A stretch of 64,000 nucleotides of DNA from Chitinivibrionales bacterium (GTDB taxonomy: Bacteria > Fibrobacterota > Chitinivibrionia > Chitinivibrionales > WJKA01). The stretch spans positions 62,001 through 126,000 of the forward strand of contig WJLZ01000185.1 in NCBI GenBank assembly GCA_014728215.1, written 5' to 3'. Positions within the stretch are counted from its first letter, which is position 1. Each line of letters begins with the position of its first letter. The notes beneath the pieces were generated by a model. The model saw only the letters and a list, made by a program, of their open reading frames with translations, had not been told where the DNA came from and ran no database searches. A program made the position numbers and the translations under genes. Of this stretch, positions 44,387 through 53,445 are shown in pieces.

Positions 44387-46033
44387 TTAGTCTTCATCCA
44401 CAACAGGCAGGTAGACTTCGACTGTTGCACCGGGAGGGGGGATATTGTTGCAAGCAGAAACTGTGCCCCCATGGCTCTCAATAATGTATCGCACAATGCT
44501 GAGTCCAAGGCCGGTACCGCCTTTACGGGTAGTAAAGAAGGGCTCAAAAATCTGTGGAATATTCTCAGAATCAAATCCCGTGCCTTCATCGGAAACCATA
44601 AAGCAAACCATATCAGGCCAGCATTCTTCTACACTCAGGACTATTCGCCCACCGGAAGGAGAATGATTACAGGCGTTAGCAAACAGATTAATAAAGACCT
44701 GCTCCATTTTAACAGCATGTACCTTGATAATCTTGTCTTTTAATGAAGGGGATAGGTGAACCGAAATGGTATAATCCGGAAACTCATTACCTAAATTCCA
44801 CGAATCGAGTGCATTATTTATCATCGATTTGATTGTCACAGAATGAAAATCGGACTTTTTAATGGAACGTCCAAGCATAAGCAAATCTTCCATAAGTGCT
44901 GAAAGTCTGCCTACCTGCGCCTGGATATGCTTTTTATAAGGGTCAATTTTTGGTTCGCTCCCAAGCTCTCTGAACAATGCCTCAGAAACAGCCATAATGC
45001 CGTTAAGTGGATTGCGAACTTCATGAGCCACGCCGGAAGTCAATTGTCCGAGTGTTTTGAATTCTTTTGCCTGCAGCAATTGCTCTTCGAGTCTCCGTCG
45101 AGTCAGTTCATGTGATATATATCGCGCAAATATCTGTATCAGATGTATTTCGTAGGCACTGAATTTTTGTTCTCTGTAATCCATAACACAAATCATACCC
45201 AGATCTTCAGATTTATGATTCGTAATGGGAATAGTTATAAAAGATTTAAATGGCTCACATTTAAAGCATTCGGCATTTTCAAATAGTTCATGAAGATTTC
45301 CACTAAATTGCCGAACCTGCTTGTTCTGGAGTGTCCGGCAGCATGTCGAGCACGGAACTGCAAGGTTGTCTTTGTGATATAAGCGATTCTTAAAAAATTG
45401 AGAAATCCTGCAAATAGTTCTTCCCTTTATTTCATATATAAGCGTATGTGGAACTTTGAGAACATGGGCAACGGTAACAGCCACCTGGTCAAATGATGTA
45501 TCCATGGATGAATCGAATGCTGTTGCCATAGCATAAACCGCTTCCAGTGCCTGAGCGCGTTCGTCCAGTTTCCGTTCTGCAATAACCCTGTCTTTTATCT
45601 CCTGGGTAAGAATATTCTGTGTATCTTCAATCTCCACCGACTTATCCAGAACCATTTTTTTCAATAGATGCCCTGCGCGATGAAGTTCATCTTCCATTTC
45701 ATGACGTTTGGTGATATCAATACCATAGAAATTAATGTAGGGACCATCGAGAACAGGTACTGCAGTGATATGAAACCAGCGGTTGCCCGTTCTGAATTCA
45801 AATGCAACATTTTCTCCGCTCTCCAGGGATTTTGTTGCAGCCCGGCGCCATTGATTTCCGACTCTAGCCCCATGCTTTCCCTTCCATTTTCTTATAAGCA
45901 CTTCACTTGCCTGATTTGCATAGAGCAGCTTTCCCTCAGGGTTAATACGCATTACCGGATAGGGATTTTCTTCAGGAAATCGGGCAATTATCCGGGGCTC
46001 CTGATCTTTAGGATAAATCGTTTTCTCGACCAT
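44387..46033 (-). CDS. PAS-GAF sensor histidine kinase with Cys cluster in GAF
   Basis: This is a 548-aa soluble kinase with no membrane segment. A PAS domain (about 20-110), a coiled linker and a GAF domain (about 165-315) precede the HisKA H-box GVAHEVRNPLNG (phospho-His337) and an ATPase domain with NLFANACNH, SDEGTGF and GGTGLGLSIV. The GAF domain carries CxxCC (228, 231, 232) and CxxC (256, 259), a likely Fe-S or Zn site for redox sensing. The ATG used has AGGA upstream; a GTG 60 bases earlier is possible. It is a candidate partner of the NtrC-type activator or the stand-alone receivers. Confidence 0.92.
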   Translation of the reverse strand: MVEKTIYPKDQEPRIIARFPEENPYPVMRINPEGKLLYANQASEVLIRKWKGKHGARVGNQWRRAATKSLESGENVAFEFRTGNRWFHITAVPVLDGPYINFYGIDITKRHEMEDELHRAGHLLKKMVLDKSVEIEDTQNILTQEIKDRVIAERKLDERAQALEAVYAMATAFDSSMDTSFDQVAVTVAHVLKVPHTLIYEIKGRTICRISQFFKNRLYHKDNLAVPCSTCCRTLQNKQVRQFSGNLHELFENAECFKCEPFKSFITIPITNHKSEDLGMICVMDYREQKFSAYEIHLIQIFARYISHELTRRRLEEQLLQAKEFKTLGQLTSGVAHEVRNPLNGIMAVSEALFRELGSEPKIDPYKKHIQAQVGRLSALMEDLLMLGRSIKKSDFHSVTIKSMINNALDSWNLGNEFPDYTISVHLSPSLKDKIIKVHAVKMEQVFINLFANACNHSPSGGRIVLSVEECWPDMVCFMVSDEGTGFDSENIPQIFEPFFTTRKGGTGLGLSIVRYIIESHGGTVSACNNIPPPGATVEVYLPVVDED

Positions 46034-46138
46034 AGGCCAAAATTCCTGATTTTGAGAATTTATTTCCTGATTATGCAAAATTAAGGCACTCACAAAGATC
46101 TAATTTCGAATGTAAATGCATAGGCATATATATAATTT

Positions 46139-46152
46139 GGCATATTTGTTGC
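46139..46152 (+). promoter_or_regulatory. Sigma-54 type promoter for mini-PDZ protein
   Basis: TTGGCATATTTGTTGCAT matches TGGCA-N6-TTGC exactly. It lies about 100 bases before the ATG. Confidence 0.75.
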
Positions 46153-46254
46153 ATTATTTTATTATGCGTTCCCACAATCATCATAAATCTTGATTCTGTA
46201 AACCGAATATTTTTCCTCGCCGGAAATGCGAGGTTTTGATACAGGCGGTGAGTT

Positions 46255-46452
46255 ATGAGCGACATACACGAATTATTTCGCCAAAAGGGCCTCCAATCGG
46301 AAGACAGGATTGTTGCGATCAATGGAACGCCCATAAAAAATCGAATGGATCTGCGAAAAGCAATACACAGATTAAAGAACGAAAAACAAATGGGTATCGA
46401 GATTGAGCGGGAAGGACAGCGAATGTTATTTTCGGTTTTAATCAAAGAGTGA
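46255..46452 (+). CDS. Stand-alone mini-PDZ domain protein
   Basis: The 65-aa protein is little more than the core of a PDZ domain of the HtrA type: GLQSEDRIVAINGTPIKNRMD, then a helix RKAIHRLKN and the final strands MGIEIEREGQ and FSVLIKE. There is no signal peptide, so it is cytoplasmic. The carboxylate-binding loop normally at the N-terminal end of a PDZ domain is missing, so peptide binding may differ. GGTGAG precedes the ATG. It is monocistronic behind a perfect sigma-54 type promoter and close to htrA. Confidence 0.75.
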   Translation: MSDIHELFRQKGLQSEDRIVAINGTPIKNRMDLRKAIHRLKNEKQMGIEIEREGQRMLFSVLIKE

Positions 46453-46684
46453 GATGATGGAAATATAAAGCTATTTTGAGGCATAAGATAAATAACTAAT
46501 TTCTCATAAGCATGTAATAACGAGATGGGCATACTATTTCAATAAATTAAAATAAAATGAGATGCAAAAATGGGGCCAATAGATACTTTAACCCATTGCG
46601 CTCTAGTAATTTACCGTACAATTCATCCGGCGGTGGGGCGGCAAATAAATAAATAACCGAGATTGAATTTGTCCACTTGGTAAA

Positions 46685-46723
46685 ATTTTTGAAAAGAGCG
46701 CACACAATGTTTTGAGTGTGCGC
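46685..46723 (-). terminator. Rho-independent terminator after DUF2934 gene
   Basis: GCGCACAC and GTGTGCGC form an 8-bp stem with a 10-base loop; on the minus strand it is followed by TCTTTTCAAAAATTTT. It fits the end of the htrA/DUF2934 unit. Confidence 0.7.
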
Positions 46724-46743
46724 CTCCCTCGGGTTACAAATCT

Positions 46744-46944
46744 TCAGGGCTTCATTTTTGAAGGGGCTTTTTTCTTACGGGTTGATGTTTTTCTGGTTCC
46801 TTTGCTTTTACCCTCTTGTGAACCAACTATTTCCCCTTCAGCTTTCAGCCAGTCATCCATTGCATGTCCATCCTCACCTCCCCTTCCGAGGTAAATCTCA
46901 AAAGCACGTTGAGAAACCTTTTCTTTTGTTGCAGCTGCTGCCAT
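46744..46944 (-). CDS. DUF2934 small protein
   Basis: The 66-aa protein has the DUF2934 core RAFEIYLGRGGEDGHAMDDWLKAEGEI and a very basic Ser/Thr/Lys tail (KGTRKTSTRKKKAPSKMKP) that could bind nucleic acid or membrane. The family is common in stress-gene clusters with BON, PRC-barrel and Hsp20 genes, but its activity is unknown. AAAGGAAGG lies before the ATG chosen. It follows htrA by about 60 bases and may share its transcript. Confidence 0.85.
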   Translation of the reverse strand: MAAAATKEKVSQRAFEIYLGRGGEDGHAMDDWLKAEGEIVGSQEGKSKGTRKTSTRKKKAPSKMKP

Positions 46945-47005
46945 ACATGCCTTCCTTTCTATCTCCATCTTTGAGAATTATAGTTTATCGAAATTCCTGC
47001 ATTAG

Positions 47006-48556
47006 TTACCGGACTTTAAAAGCTATGAACAATCTGCTGCCGTCTCGAACAATCGAGAACATTATTGCATCACCCTGCTCTGCTTTGGAAACAATTTTTG
47101 CATATTCTTTGCTGTTTGTAATCGTTTTCATTTTCTGATCCCGCAGCTTTACTGCATGAATAACATCACCAGGCTGGATTTTGCTATATGCTTCCGATGA
47201 AGACTGGACATTGAGGACGAGTACTCCCTTTACATCCTGTTTAATATTGTGCTTATTACGAAGCTCACTCGAAAGATCGGTTACGGAAATACCGAGTTTT
47301 TCTTTGCTTTCTTTCCCCCATTCAGAGGGCTGTTTTTTGCTTGAAGGACGGGCCTGTTTCAGCATCTCTTCATTCCGCTCGGTAATTGTAATGGTAATGG
47401 TTTTGCGCTTGCCTTCACGAATTATCTCAAAATCTACCTTTTCACCAGGTTCAAGTTGTGCAACCATGTTCCGTAATTCATTGGGTGTAGTCACCTCTTT
47501 ATCATTGATTGCCACAACAATATCGCCACGTTCCATTCCTGCTTTATCGGCCGGCTGCCCCTCAAAAACATCTCCGATAAGTACACCATGTACATTTTTG
47601 ATCCCCATCGCTTCACGACTGGCTTCATCAAGGGGCTGGATGGAAACGCCAATCCAGCCGCGAGTCACTTTTCCTTCATAAATCAGATCTTCGGCAACAC
47701 GCCGGGCCATATTGATTGGTATGGCAAAGCCAATTCCCATGTATCCTCCGGAACGGGTAAAGATCATAGTATTAATGCCAACCACTTCACCCCGGATATT
47801 GACCATCGCTCCTCCCGAATTCCCCGGGTTAATAGCGGCATCGGTTTGTACATAATTTTCGTATCGCTCCGATCCACTCACCGAACGGCCGAGTGCCGAA
47901 ACAATACCCGCAGTAACAGTCCATGATAAACTGAAAGGATTACCTATCGCAACAACCCAGTCACCGGGCCGCAACTCATCAGAATCACCCAGGTAAGCTG
48001 CCGGATAATCATCAATTTCTTTGTTTATCTTCAGCACGGCAACATCGGATAATGAATCGCTGCCGATAATTTCAGCATCAAAAGAACGCTTGTCATGAAA
48101 ACGCACCTCAATTTCATCGGCTCCGGCAACAACGTGATAGTTAGTTAAGATATAACCGTCTTTGGATACTATCACTCCAGAACCCAGCCCTTTCCGGCGA
48201 CGCTCACGCTTCTCGACATTTCCATTGTCCTGAAAGAACTCAAAGGGTTCCGGGGAGTCGAAAAACCGGTAAAAAGGATTTTTCCGAAATACAACCGTAT
48301 CGATTTTCGTTGGGATGACCGATACCACTGAGGGGAGAACCGCCTCTGCAACATTAGAAAATATTGTACCGAATGCTTGAGCTTCACGAGCTAATTTGGG
48401 AATATCGGGTTTTTCTTTCGCGCCAAATTGTACACTCCCCTTTTTTGGAGAATTATTAGATTCTGCATATGAGCAAGTACAATCAAAAAGAAATATTGCT
48501 GCTAAAGACGCAACAATTACAAGAACACTGTAAACATGCATTTTCCTCGAAAACAT
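47006..48556 (-). CDS. htrA: HtrA/DegP-family periplasmic serine protease
   Basis: The 516-aa exported protease-chaperone has a signal segment (about 8-31) and a trypsin-like domain with triad His141 (TNYHVV), Asp171 (LSDVAVL) and Ser247 (NPGNSGGA). PDZ1 (about 290-390) contains RGWIGVSIQPL and AGMERGDIVVAIN; a divergent PDZ2 (about 420-510) starts LGISVTDLSSELR. It degrades misfolded envelope proteins. A perfect sigma-54 type promoter precedes it, unusual for htrA genes, which are mostly under sigma-E or two-component control. Confidence 0.95.
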   Translation of the reverse strand: MFSRKMHVYSVLVIVASLAAIFLFDCTCSYAESNNSPKKGSVQFGAKEKPDIPKLAREAQAFGTIFSNVAEAVLPSVVSVIPTKIDTVVFRKNPFYRFFDSPEPFEFFQDNGNVEKRERRRKGLGSGVIVSKDGYILTNYHVVAGADEIEVRFHDKRSFDAEIIGSDSLSDVAVLKINKEIDDYPAAYLGDSDELRPGDWVVAIGNPFSLSWTVTAGIVSALGRSVSGSERYENYVQTDAAINPGNSGGAMVNIRGEVVGINTMIFTRSGGYMGIGFAIPINMARRVAEDLIYEGKVTRGWIGVSIQPLDEASREAMGIKNVHGVLIGDVFEGQPADKAGMERGDIVVAINDKEVTTPNELRNMVAQLEPGEKVDFEIIREGKRKTITITITERNEEMLKQARPSSKKQPSEWGKESKEKLGISVTDLSSELRNKHNIKQDVKGVLVLNVQSSSEAYSKIQPGDVIHAVKLRDQKMKTITNSKEYAKIVSKAEQGDAIMFSIVRDGSRLFIAFKVR

Positions 48557-48632
48557 TTAGCCGTGTCTCCTTTCAAAATCAAAATATTTAAATAGATTTT
48601 ACGATTCCGTTCATTCAGAGTCTGGATGAAAT

Positions 48633-48646
48633 GCAACATCTATGCC
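48633..48646 (-). promoter_or_regulatory. Sigma-54 type promoter for htrA
   Basis: Minus strand TTGGCATAGATGTTGCAT matches TGGCA-N6-TTGC exactly. The leader is about 65 bases. Confidence 0.76.
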
Positions 48647-48771
48647 AACTATAATCACGTTCCAATATTCCTTTACCTTACAAGCAATAAGGAAGATCAT
48701 GAATGCCCCGGCAATTTCCGGATACGCATAATTTTTTGCAAAAACGACAATCTTGCCGGGCCCACCAGGTC

Positions 48772-48793
48772 CCTGGAGGCTATGCCCTCCGGG
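48772..48793. repeat. Palindrome related to the dispersed repeats
   Basis: CCTGGAGG and CCTCCGGG pair over a 6-base loop (CTATGC), with one G-T pair. It is similar in size and base content to the 20-bp palindromes in the first 5 kb, but without the CTGAAG centre. Confidence 0.4.
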
Positions 48794-48804
48794 ATATGAT
48801 AACT

Positions 48805-48818
48805 GGCATTCAATTTGC
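48805..48818 (+). promoter_or_regulatory. Sigma-54 type promoter for receiver-PAC2-ftsH operon
   Basis: CTGGCATTCAATTTGCGT matches TGGCA-N6-TTGC exactly. The leader is about 40 bases. Confidence 0.75.
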
Positions 48819-48867
48819 GTTTAAAATTTTGTAACTGCAATTCCCAAACAGAAATAAGGAGATTTGC

Positions 48868-49275
48868 ATGAATCCATCCGACCGAATTATCATCGTCGAA
48901 GACGAAAAAGATATACGGGAACTTTTATTGACAGTTCTTGAGAATGATGGCTATAGTGAAATCGCGGTGTTCGAGAACCCCATAAAAGCGCTTCAGCATA
49001 TTCATAATGGATGGGTTCCCGATTTGTTTATTACGAATTACAATCTCGAACAGATGAAAGGCGATAAAGTATTAGAGGCGGCGCGAAAAATTTATCCTGA
49101 ATTACGCGGGCTTATCATAACCGGTGATCCGCTTTCGGTAAGTGAAGCAACGGGGGATTTCCTGATAATTGACAAGGGCGATCTCGAGTTTCTCGAAAAA
49201 CTGTTACAGGCAATCAGATCGAACATTACCACACATGTGATGCAAGGTAAACCGGACGACCCTCGCGTATCATGA
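48868..49275 (+). CDS. Receiver-domain protein lacking the phosphate-accepting Asp
   Basis: The 135-aa CheY-like protein keeps the acid pocket VEDEK (10-14) and the folding pattern, but the acceptor Asp is Asn57 (DLFITNYNL). Thr in LIITGD and a Lys (IDKGD) remain, without the usual Pro. It is thus a pseudo-receiver that probably signals through binding rather than phosphorylation. AAGGAG precedes the ATG. PAC2 and FtsH follow in the same unit. Confidence 0.88.
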   Translation: MNPSDRIIIVEDEKDIRELLLTVLENDGYSEIAVFENPIKALQHIHNGWVPDLFITNYNLEQMKGDKVLEAARKIYPELRGLIITGDPLSVSEATGDFLIIDKGDLEFLEKLLQAIRSNITTHVMQGKPDDPRVS

Positions 49276-49289
49276 AAGGGCTTTAAATA

Positions 49290-50225
49290 ATGGGCACAGA
49301 AACACTTTTTGGCGTTACCTTCGACACACGGCCCACGATGCTGGCAAGCTGGCCCGGTATGGGGAATGTCGGAATTATGTCGGTCGATTATGTACGTCGT
49401 ATGCTTGGCGCACGACCCTTTGCAGCAATTGACATGAGTGAATTTTTCACGCCCGATAATATTATTGTTGAAGAAGGGGTGGCAAAGGTGCCCCAATTAC
49501 CAAGCAGCGCATTTTATTATCACAAGAATCCGGATATCATATTCTTTGAAAGCGATACTCAAATCGGGGGTAAGGAAGGCATTACCATACTGCAGGCCGT
49601 GCTTGAAATAGCCCGTCAATTGAGGGTTGTCCGGATTATCACTGCTGCGGCACTGGCCGAACCGATCAGCCATACCGCACCGTCTCGTGTATATTGCGTG
49701 GGAAACAACAAGGAGATTCTTGAACAGATGGAAACTCTGGGCACGCAGCCACTTCACGAAGGAGCAATTTCCGGACAAAACGGCGTGCTCTTAAGTGTCG
49801 CCCAATCAAAACATATCGATGCAGCCTGTCTGCTCGGAACAATACCCTCCTATGCCGCCAATATCTCCTATCCCAAAGCTGCAATAGAGGTAATCAGTGT
49901 TATCAAAAATCTCCTGGGAATTACCCTCGACCTGATTGAACTGGAGTCGGCGGCATCAGAACTGGACGATCGCCTTGACGGTATAGAATCCAAAATCAGG
50001 GAACTCTTTCCGAATGCAATCAACGAAACAGAAGAGGGGAACGACAATGAAACCCCCACATACATCATGGAAAAAATCGAGCGGCTTTTTGAAGAGGCAC
50101 ACAAAGACCGTTCACGCATAAACGAATTGAAGCAGGAACTCGACCGGTGGGAGCTTTTTAAACATTATGAAGATCGGTTTCTTGACTTGTTCAAGCCTGA
50201 AAACGATGAAAAGGACGAACTATGA
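49290..50225 (+). CDS. PAC2-family (proteasome-assembly-chaperone-like) protein
   Basis: The 311-aa protein has the PAC2 fold pattern: ASWPGMGNVGIMSVDYVRR near the N-terminus, FFESDTQIG, VGNNKEI and the GAISGQNGVLL core with CLLGTIPSYAANISYPKAA. The last 90 residues are a charged coiled coil (KIERLFEEAHKDRSRINELKQEL in part). In archaea and actinobacteria relatives act with proteasomes; here the gene overlaps ftsH by four bases, pointing to a partnership with that protease (inference). Confidence 0.85.
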   Translation: MGTETLFGVTFDTRPTMLASWPGMGNVGIMSVDYVRRMLGARPFAAIDMSEFFTPDNIIVEEGVAKVPQLPSSAFYYHKNPDIIFFESDTQIGGKEGITILQAVLEIARQLRVVRIITAAALAEPISHTAPSRVYCVGNNKEILEQMETLGTQPLHEGAISGQNGVLLSVAQSKHIDAACLLGTIPSYAANISYPKAAIEVISVIKNLLGITLDLIELESAASELDDRLDGIESKIRELFPNAINETEEGNDNETPTYIMEKIERLFEEAHKDRSRINELKQELDRWELFKHYEDRFLDLFKPENDEKDEL

Positions 50226-52192
50226 ACAACAATCATAAAACCACAGGTACCCATTTAAAAAAAGATACCGATCGCAAATCCGAGAACCGGCAGCGAAAGC
50301 CTGCTCCCCCACCACCACGCTCACTGTGGCGCAATCCAATTTTCTGGATTCTTCTTATATGGGTTATATTCGCTATTGCAGGAAGTAATTTTTTCAGTAA
50401 TCTAACCAGGGCCACCATCTCGTATTCGACGTTTAAAAGCCAGCTTAATCAGAATAATATCAAGAGTGTGGTGATTAAAGGCAGTGAAATACGGGGCGAA
50501 TTTCGTAATGCCTATACTCCCGAAGAAAAGGCTCAGGGTGAAGCCACGCAGGAATATTCCAGCTTTATTACTACCCGTCCCCCCATAGATGACCCCGAGC
50601 TTATTACTTTGATGGAAAAAAACAATGTAGCGCTTGAAGCGGAAAGTCCGGATGGAGCCTGGTGGCCGTCATTGATGATAATTCTGTTGCCTTGGCTTCT
50701 GATTTTTTTCTATTTCATGTTTATCAGCCGGAATGTCCAAAAAAAGGGACAAAACATGTCGGGACTTGGGGGGATATTCGGTGTTGGTAAATCCCGTGCC
50801 CGTCGTTTTCGTGAATCAAAAACCCGCACCACGTATAATGATGTCGCCGGATTGGAAAATCCAAAACGGGACTTGCAGGAAATAGTTTCCTATCTTAAAG
50901 ATCCCAAAAAGTTTACTTCTCTGGGCGCACAGATCCCTAAAGGGGTATTGCTGATGGGCCCTCCCGGTACGGGCAAGACACTGCTTGCCCGGGCAACCGC
51001 CGGTGAGGCCAATGTACCATTTTACAGTATCAGCGGTTCCGAATTCATTGAAATGTTTGTCGGCGTCGGTGCCTCACGGGTACGTGACATGTTTGCAAAT
51101 GCTAAAAAGGAAGCTCCCTCGATCATTTTTATCGATGAAATCGATTCGGTGGGCCGCTCACGAGGCGCCGGCCTTGGAGGTGGCCATGACGAACGGGAGC
51201 AGACGCTTAACCAGATTCTCTCGGAAATGGACGGTTTTGAACCTCACGAATCGGTCATTGTGATTGCAGCCACAAATCGTCCCGATGTTTTAGATTCGGC
51301 ATTGATCAGGCCCGGACGATTCGATCGCCAGATAACACTCGAATTGCCCCAGAAAAACGCCCGTAGGAACATACTTCAGCTCCATATGCGTCATGTACCT
51401 GCCGGCGAGGATGTTGACCTTGACATTACAGCCGCCAGAACCGTCGGTTTCTCTGGTGCAGACCTCCATAACCTGGTGAATGAAGCCGCTTTGCTTGCAG
51501 GACGAAAAGACAAGAAAAAAGTGACTGCTGAAGATTTCGATGAAGCGAGTGACAAGATCATCCTTGGCGCAGAACGGGAAGATGTCATTACCGAAGAAGA
51601 AAAGAAGGTTATCGCTTATCATGAAGCCGGCCATGCGTTAACCGCCAAGTTACTGCCCGGTACCGACCCGTTACAAAAGGTAACGATCATTCCCCGTGGA
51701 AGATCCCTGGGTGCGACACAGCAGATACCCGAAATAGACCGGCACAATTACAATCAGTCATACCTGCAGAACCGCATATGTGTTGCTCTTGGGGGGCGGA
51801 CCTCCGAAAGACTTATATTTAATGAATTGACTACCGGTGCCGCACAAGACCTCAAGGCTGTCACCCAATTGGTTAGAAAGATGATTTGTCAATGGGGCAT
51901 GAGTGATAAACTGGGACCTGTAACATATAATCTTGGTGAAGAGCACCTCTTTTTAGGTAGAGAACTCTCACAGAGTAAAAACTTCAGCGAAGATACGGCC
52001 AGGGCCATCGATGAAGAAGTCCGGCGTATAATCCACGATATGGAAGACAAAACAATGAATATCCTGAATAAAAACCGAGGGAAACTTGATGTCCTTGCAA
52101 CCAGGCTGATGGAAAATGAAACCCTCTTTAAAGATGACATCGAACGCATACTGGCAGACGGGAAAGGTCAAGTACAACAGCATTCGGTTTAA
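50222..52192 (+). CDS. ftsH: ATP-dependent zinc metalloprotease FtsH
   Basis: The 656-aa membrane protease has a Pro-rich cytoplasmic start ([10 protein letters not shown]), a first helix at about 37-55, a periplasmic part and a second helix at about 147-167. The AAA+ domain has Walker A GPPGTGKT (246-253), Walker B IIFIDEID and the pore motif MFVGVGASR. The protease domain has HEAGH (467-471) and a third ligand Asp in TTGAAQDL. All catalytic residues are present. It is probably a stress-specific extra copy, because housekeeping ftsH is seldom linked to receiver and PAC2 genes. Confidence 0.96.
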   Translation: MNNNHKTTGTHLKKDTDRKSENRQRKPAPPPPRSLWRNPIFWILLIWVIFAIAGSNFFSNLTRATISYSTFKSQLNQNNIKSVVIKGSEIRGEFRNAYTPEEKAQGEATQEYSSFITTRPPIDDPELITLMEKNNVALEAESPDGAWWPSLMIILLPWLLIFFYFMFISRNVQKKGQNMSGLGGIFGVGKSRARRFRESKTRTTYNDVAGLENPKRDLQEIVSYLKDPKKFTSLGAQIPKGVLLMGPPGTGKTLLARATAGEANVPFYSISGSEFIEMFVGVGASRVRDMFANAKKEAPSIIFIDEIDSVGRSRGAGLGGGHDEREQTLNQILSEMDGFEPHESVIVIAATNRPDVLDSALIRPGRFDRQITLELPQKNARRNILQLHMRHVPAGEDVDLDITAARTVGFSGADLHNLVNEAALLAGRKDKKKVTAEDFDEASDKIILGAEREDVITEEEKKVIAYHEAGHALTAKLLPGTDPLQKVTIIPRGRSLGATQQIPEIDRHNYNQSYLQNRICVALGGRTSERLIFNELTTGAAQDLKAVTQLVRKMICQWGMSDKLGPVTYNLGEEHLFLGRELSQSKNFSEDTARAIDEEVRRIIHDMEDKTMNILNKNRGKLDVLATRLMENETLFKDDIERILADGKGQVQQHSV

Positions 52193-52204
52193 ATAAAAGT
52201 TCAG

Positions 52205-53197
52205 TTATGCCGCCACGCTCGGCAAAGGTTTGGATTCGTCTCCGTATTTTACGATTGTTGTGCGCTCCGAAGTTCCGTTCTCCTCTTTATCGTCAAGCCA
52301 CCCTTTCAGATCTCTTCCGATAATCTTTGACAATTTCATTATATCTTCACGATAGTAATTTTGCAGCATGCGCCGTGTCTCTTCTTTCATTTCCATCGGC
52401 TCCAGATCACCTTCCCGCACACTTTCGATCACACTGAGAATGGTGGAATCGGATATCCCGCTCAAAGAAAGAAACTTGTAAAGCATGCCTTTAAAACCAC
52501 TGGCTCTGAATATGAGCCGCCACAATGCACTTCGCATTCGTCCCGAAGCATTTACTTTGAGGGATATCTTCGGATAGAACGATTCCCGGACTTCGAGGAA
52601 AGAATAAATATTCTGCATACATGAAACGGCATTAAGGCGCAAATCGTCAAACAGTACTATTTTAACATTCGTGAACGACTGAAAATATGCCTGTACCTGT
52701 GATGCATAGAATCCGCATTGCAGATAATACCACAAATATTCCCAGTTTTTCATCATACGATCTGCTTCCGCCTCAAGCGCCTCTTCAAATGACAGTACTT
52801 CCCGTCCATCACGCACCATCATCTTATAGGCAGAAAAAGCCCGGTCTACAGGATTCCGTAAAACGATAATTATTTTTGGATCTCCAAGATAACTCTTTAT
52901 CAGCGGTATGGCAGATTGGTAATAATAGAGGTTTTCGACACTCGCCTCACCAATTGCCTTTTCACGACGAACCCATCGAAAGAGTCGTTGATAGGAACTC
53001 ATTGTCTTTACCGTAAAGTTTTCAACAAAATCGTCACCTGGTCCCCGGTAAGGGAACTTGATAAACTGTGAGGAAAAAAATTTCGGCTCTTTCATGGGGC
53101 TTAGATAAATCTGAGGATGCTGCTCCAGATAGGTAGCAATAGCCGTAGTGCCGGCCTTGGCTGCTCCCGCGATCAGAAAATTAGGTAACTTTTCCAT
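52205..53197 (-). CDS. PAPS-dependent sulfotransferase
   Basis: The 330-aa protein is of the sulfotransferase family. The 5'-phosphosulfate loop is IAGAAKAGTTAI (about 6-17) and the 3'-phosphate site is VLRNPVDRAFSAY (about 110-122). It moves sulfate from PAPS to a sugar, lipid or peptide acceptor that cannot be deduced. The ATG is chosen over an upstream TTG. It converges with ftsH, only 12 bases apart. The region from here rightward is more AT-rich and lacks the sigma-54 promoters seen to the left. Confidence 0.88.
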   Translation of the reverse strand: MEKLPNFLIAGAAKAGTTAIATYLEQHPQIYLSPMKEPKFFSSQFIKFPYRGPGDDFVENFTVKTMSSYQRLFRWVRREKAIGEASVENLYYYQSAIPLIKSYLGDPKIIIVLRNPVDRAFSAYKMMVRDGREVLSFEEALEAEADRMMKNWEYLWYYLQCGFYASQVQAYFQSFTNVKIVLFDDLRLNAVSCMQNIYSFLEVRESFYPKISLKVNASGRMRSALWRLIFRASGFKGMLYKFLSLSGISDSTILSVIESVREGDLEPMEMKEETRRMLQNYYREDIMKLSKIIGRDLKGWLDDKEENGTSERTTIVKYGDESKPLPSVAA

Positions 53198-53445
53198 AAT
53201 ATTTTTTACATTGAGAGCCAAAACAAACGTATACAACTGCTTATGTACTACAATATAACAAATTATGTGCCATATACCTCCGCTTTAAAAGTAGCATTTA
53301 TTGTTAGAGCAATACATACAACAGCGGGTTAAATGAGAAAAACCGTCAGCTGCTTTGCCATTTTTAACAATTGAATTCTCGATATTGGAAAAAATCGGCA
53401 ATGCCAAGCACGGTTATTAAACGGTAGGGAAGGTATGATTTGGCC

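Larger units (their letters stand above)
48557..48867. other. Divergent control region between htrA and receiver gene
   Basis: No gene is seen. It contains two divergent sigma-54 type promoters, a GC-rich palindrome and an A/T-rich stretch with CGCATAA and CGACAA pieces (about 48725-48751) that resemble the activator element in rearranged form. Confidence 0.5.

Noticed and set aside
53258-53271. Minus strand TGGCACATAATTTGTT upstream of the sulfotransferase as a sigma-54 promoter
   Set aside because: The -24 part is perfect, but the -12 dinucleotide is GT rather than GC, and no other site of this kind is seen right of 49 kb.
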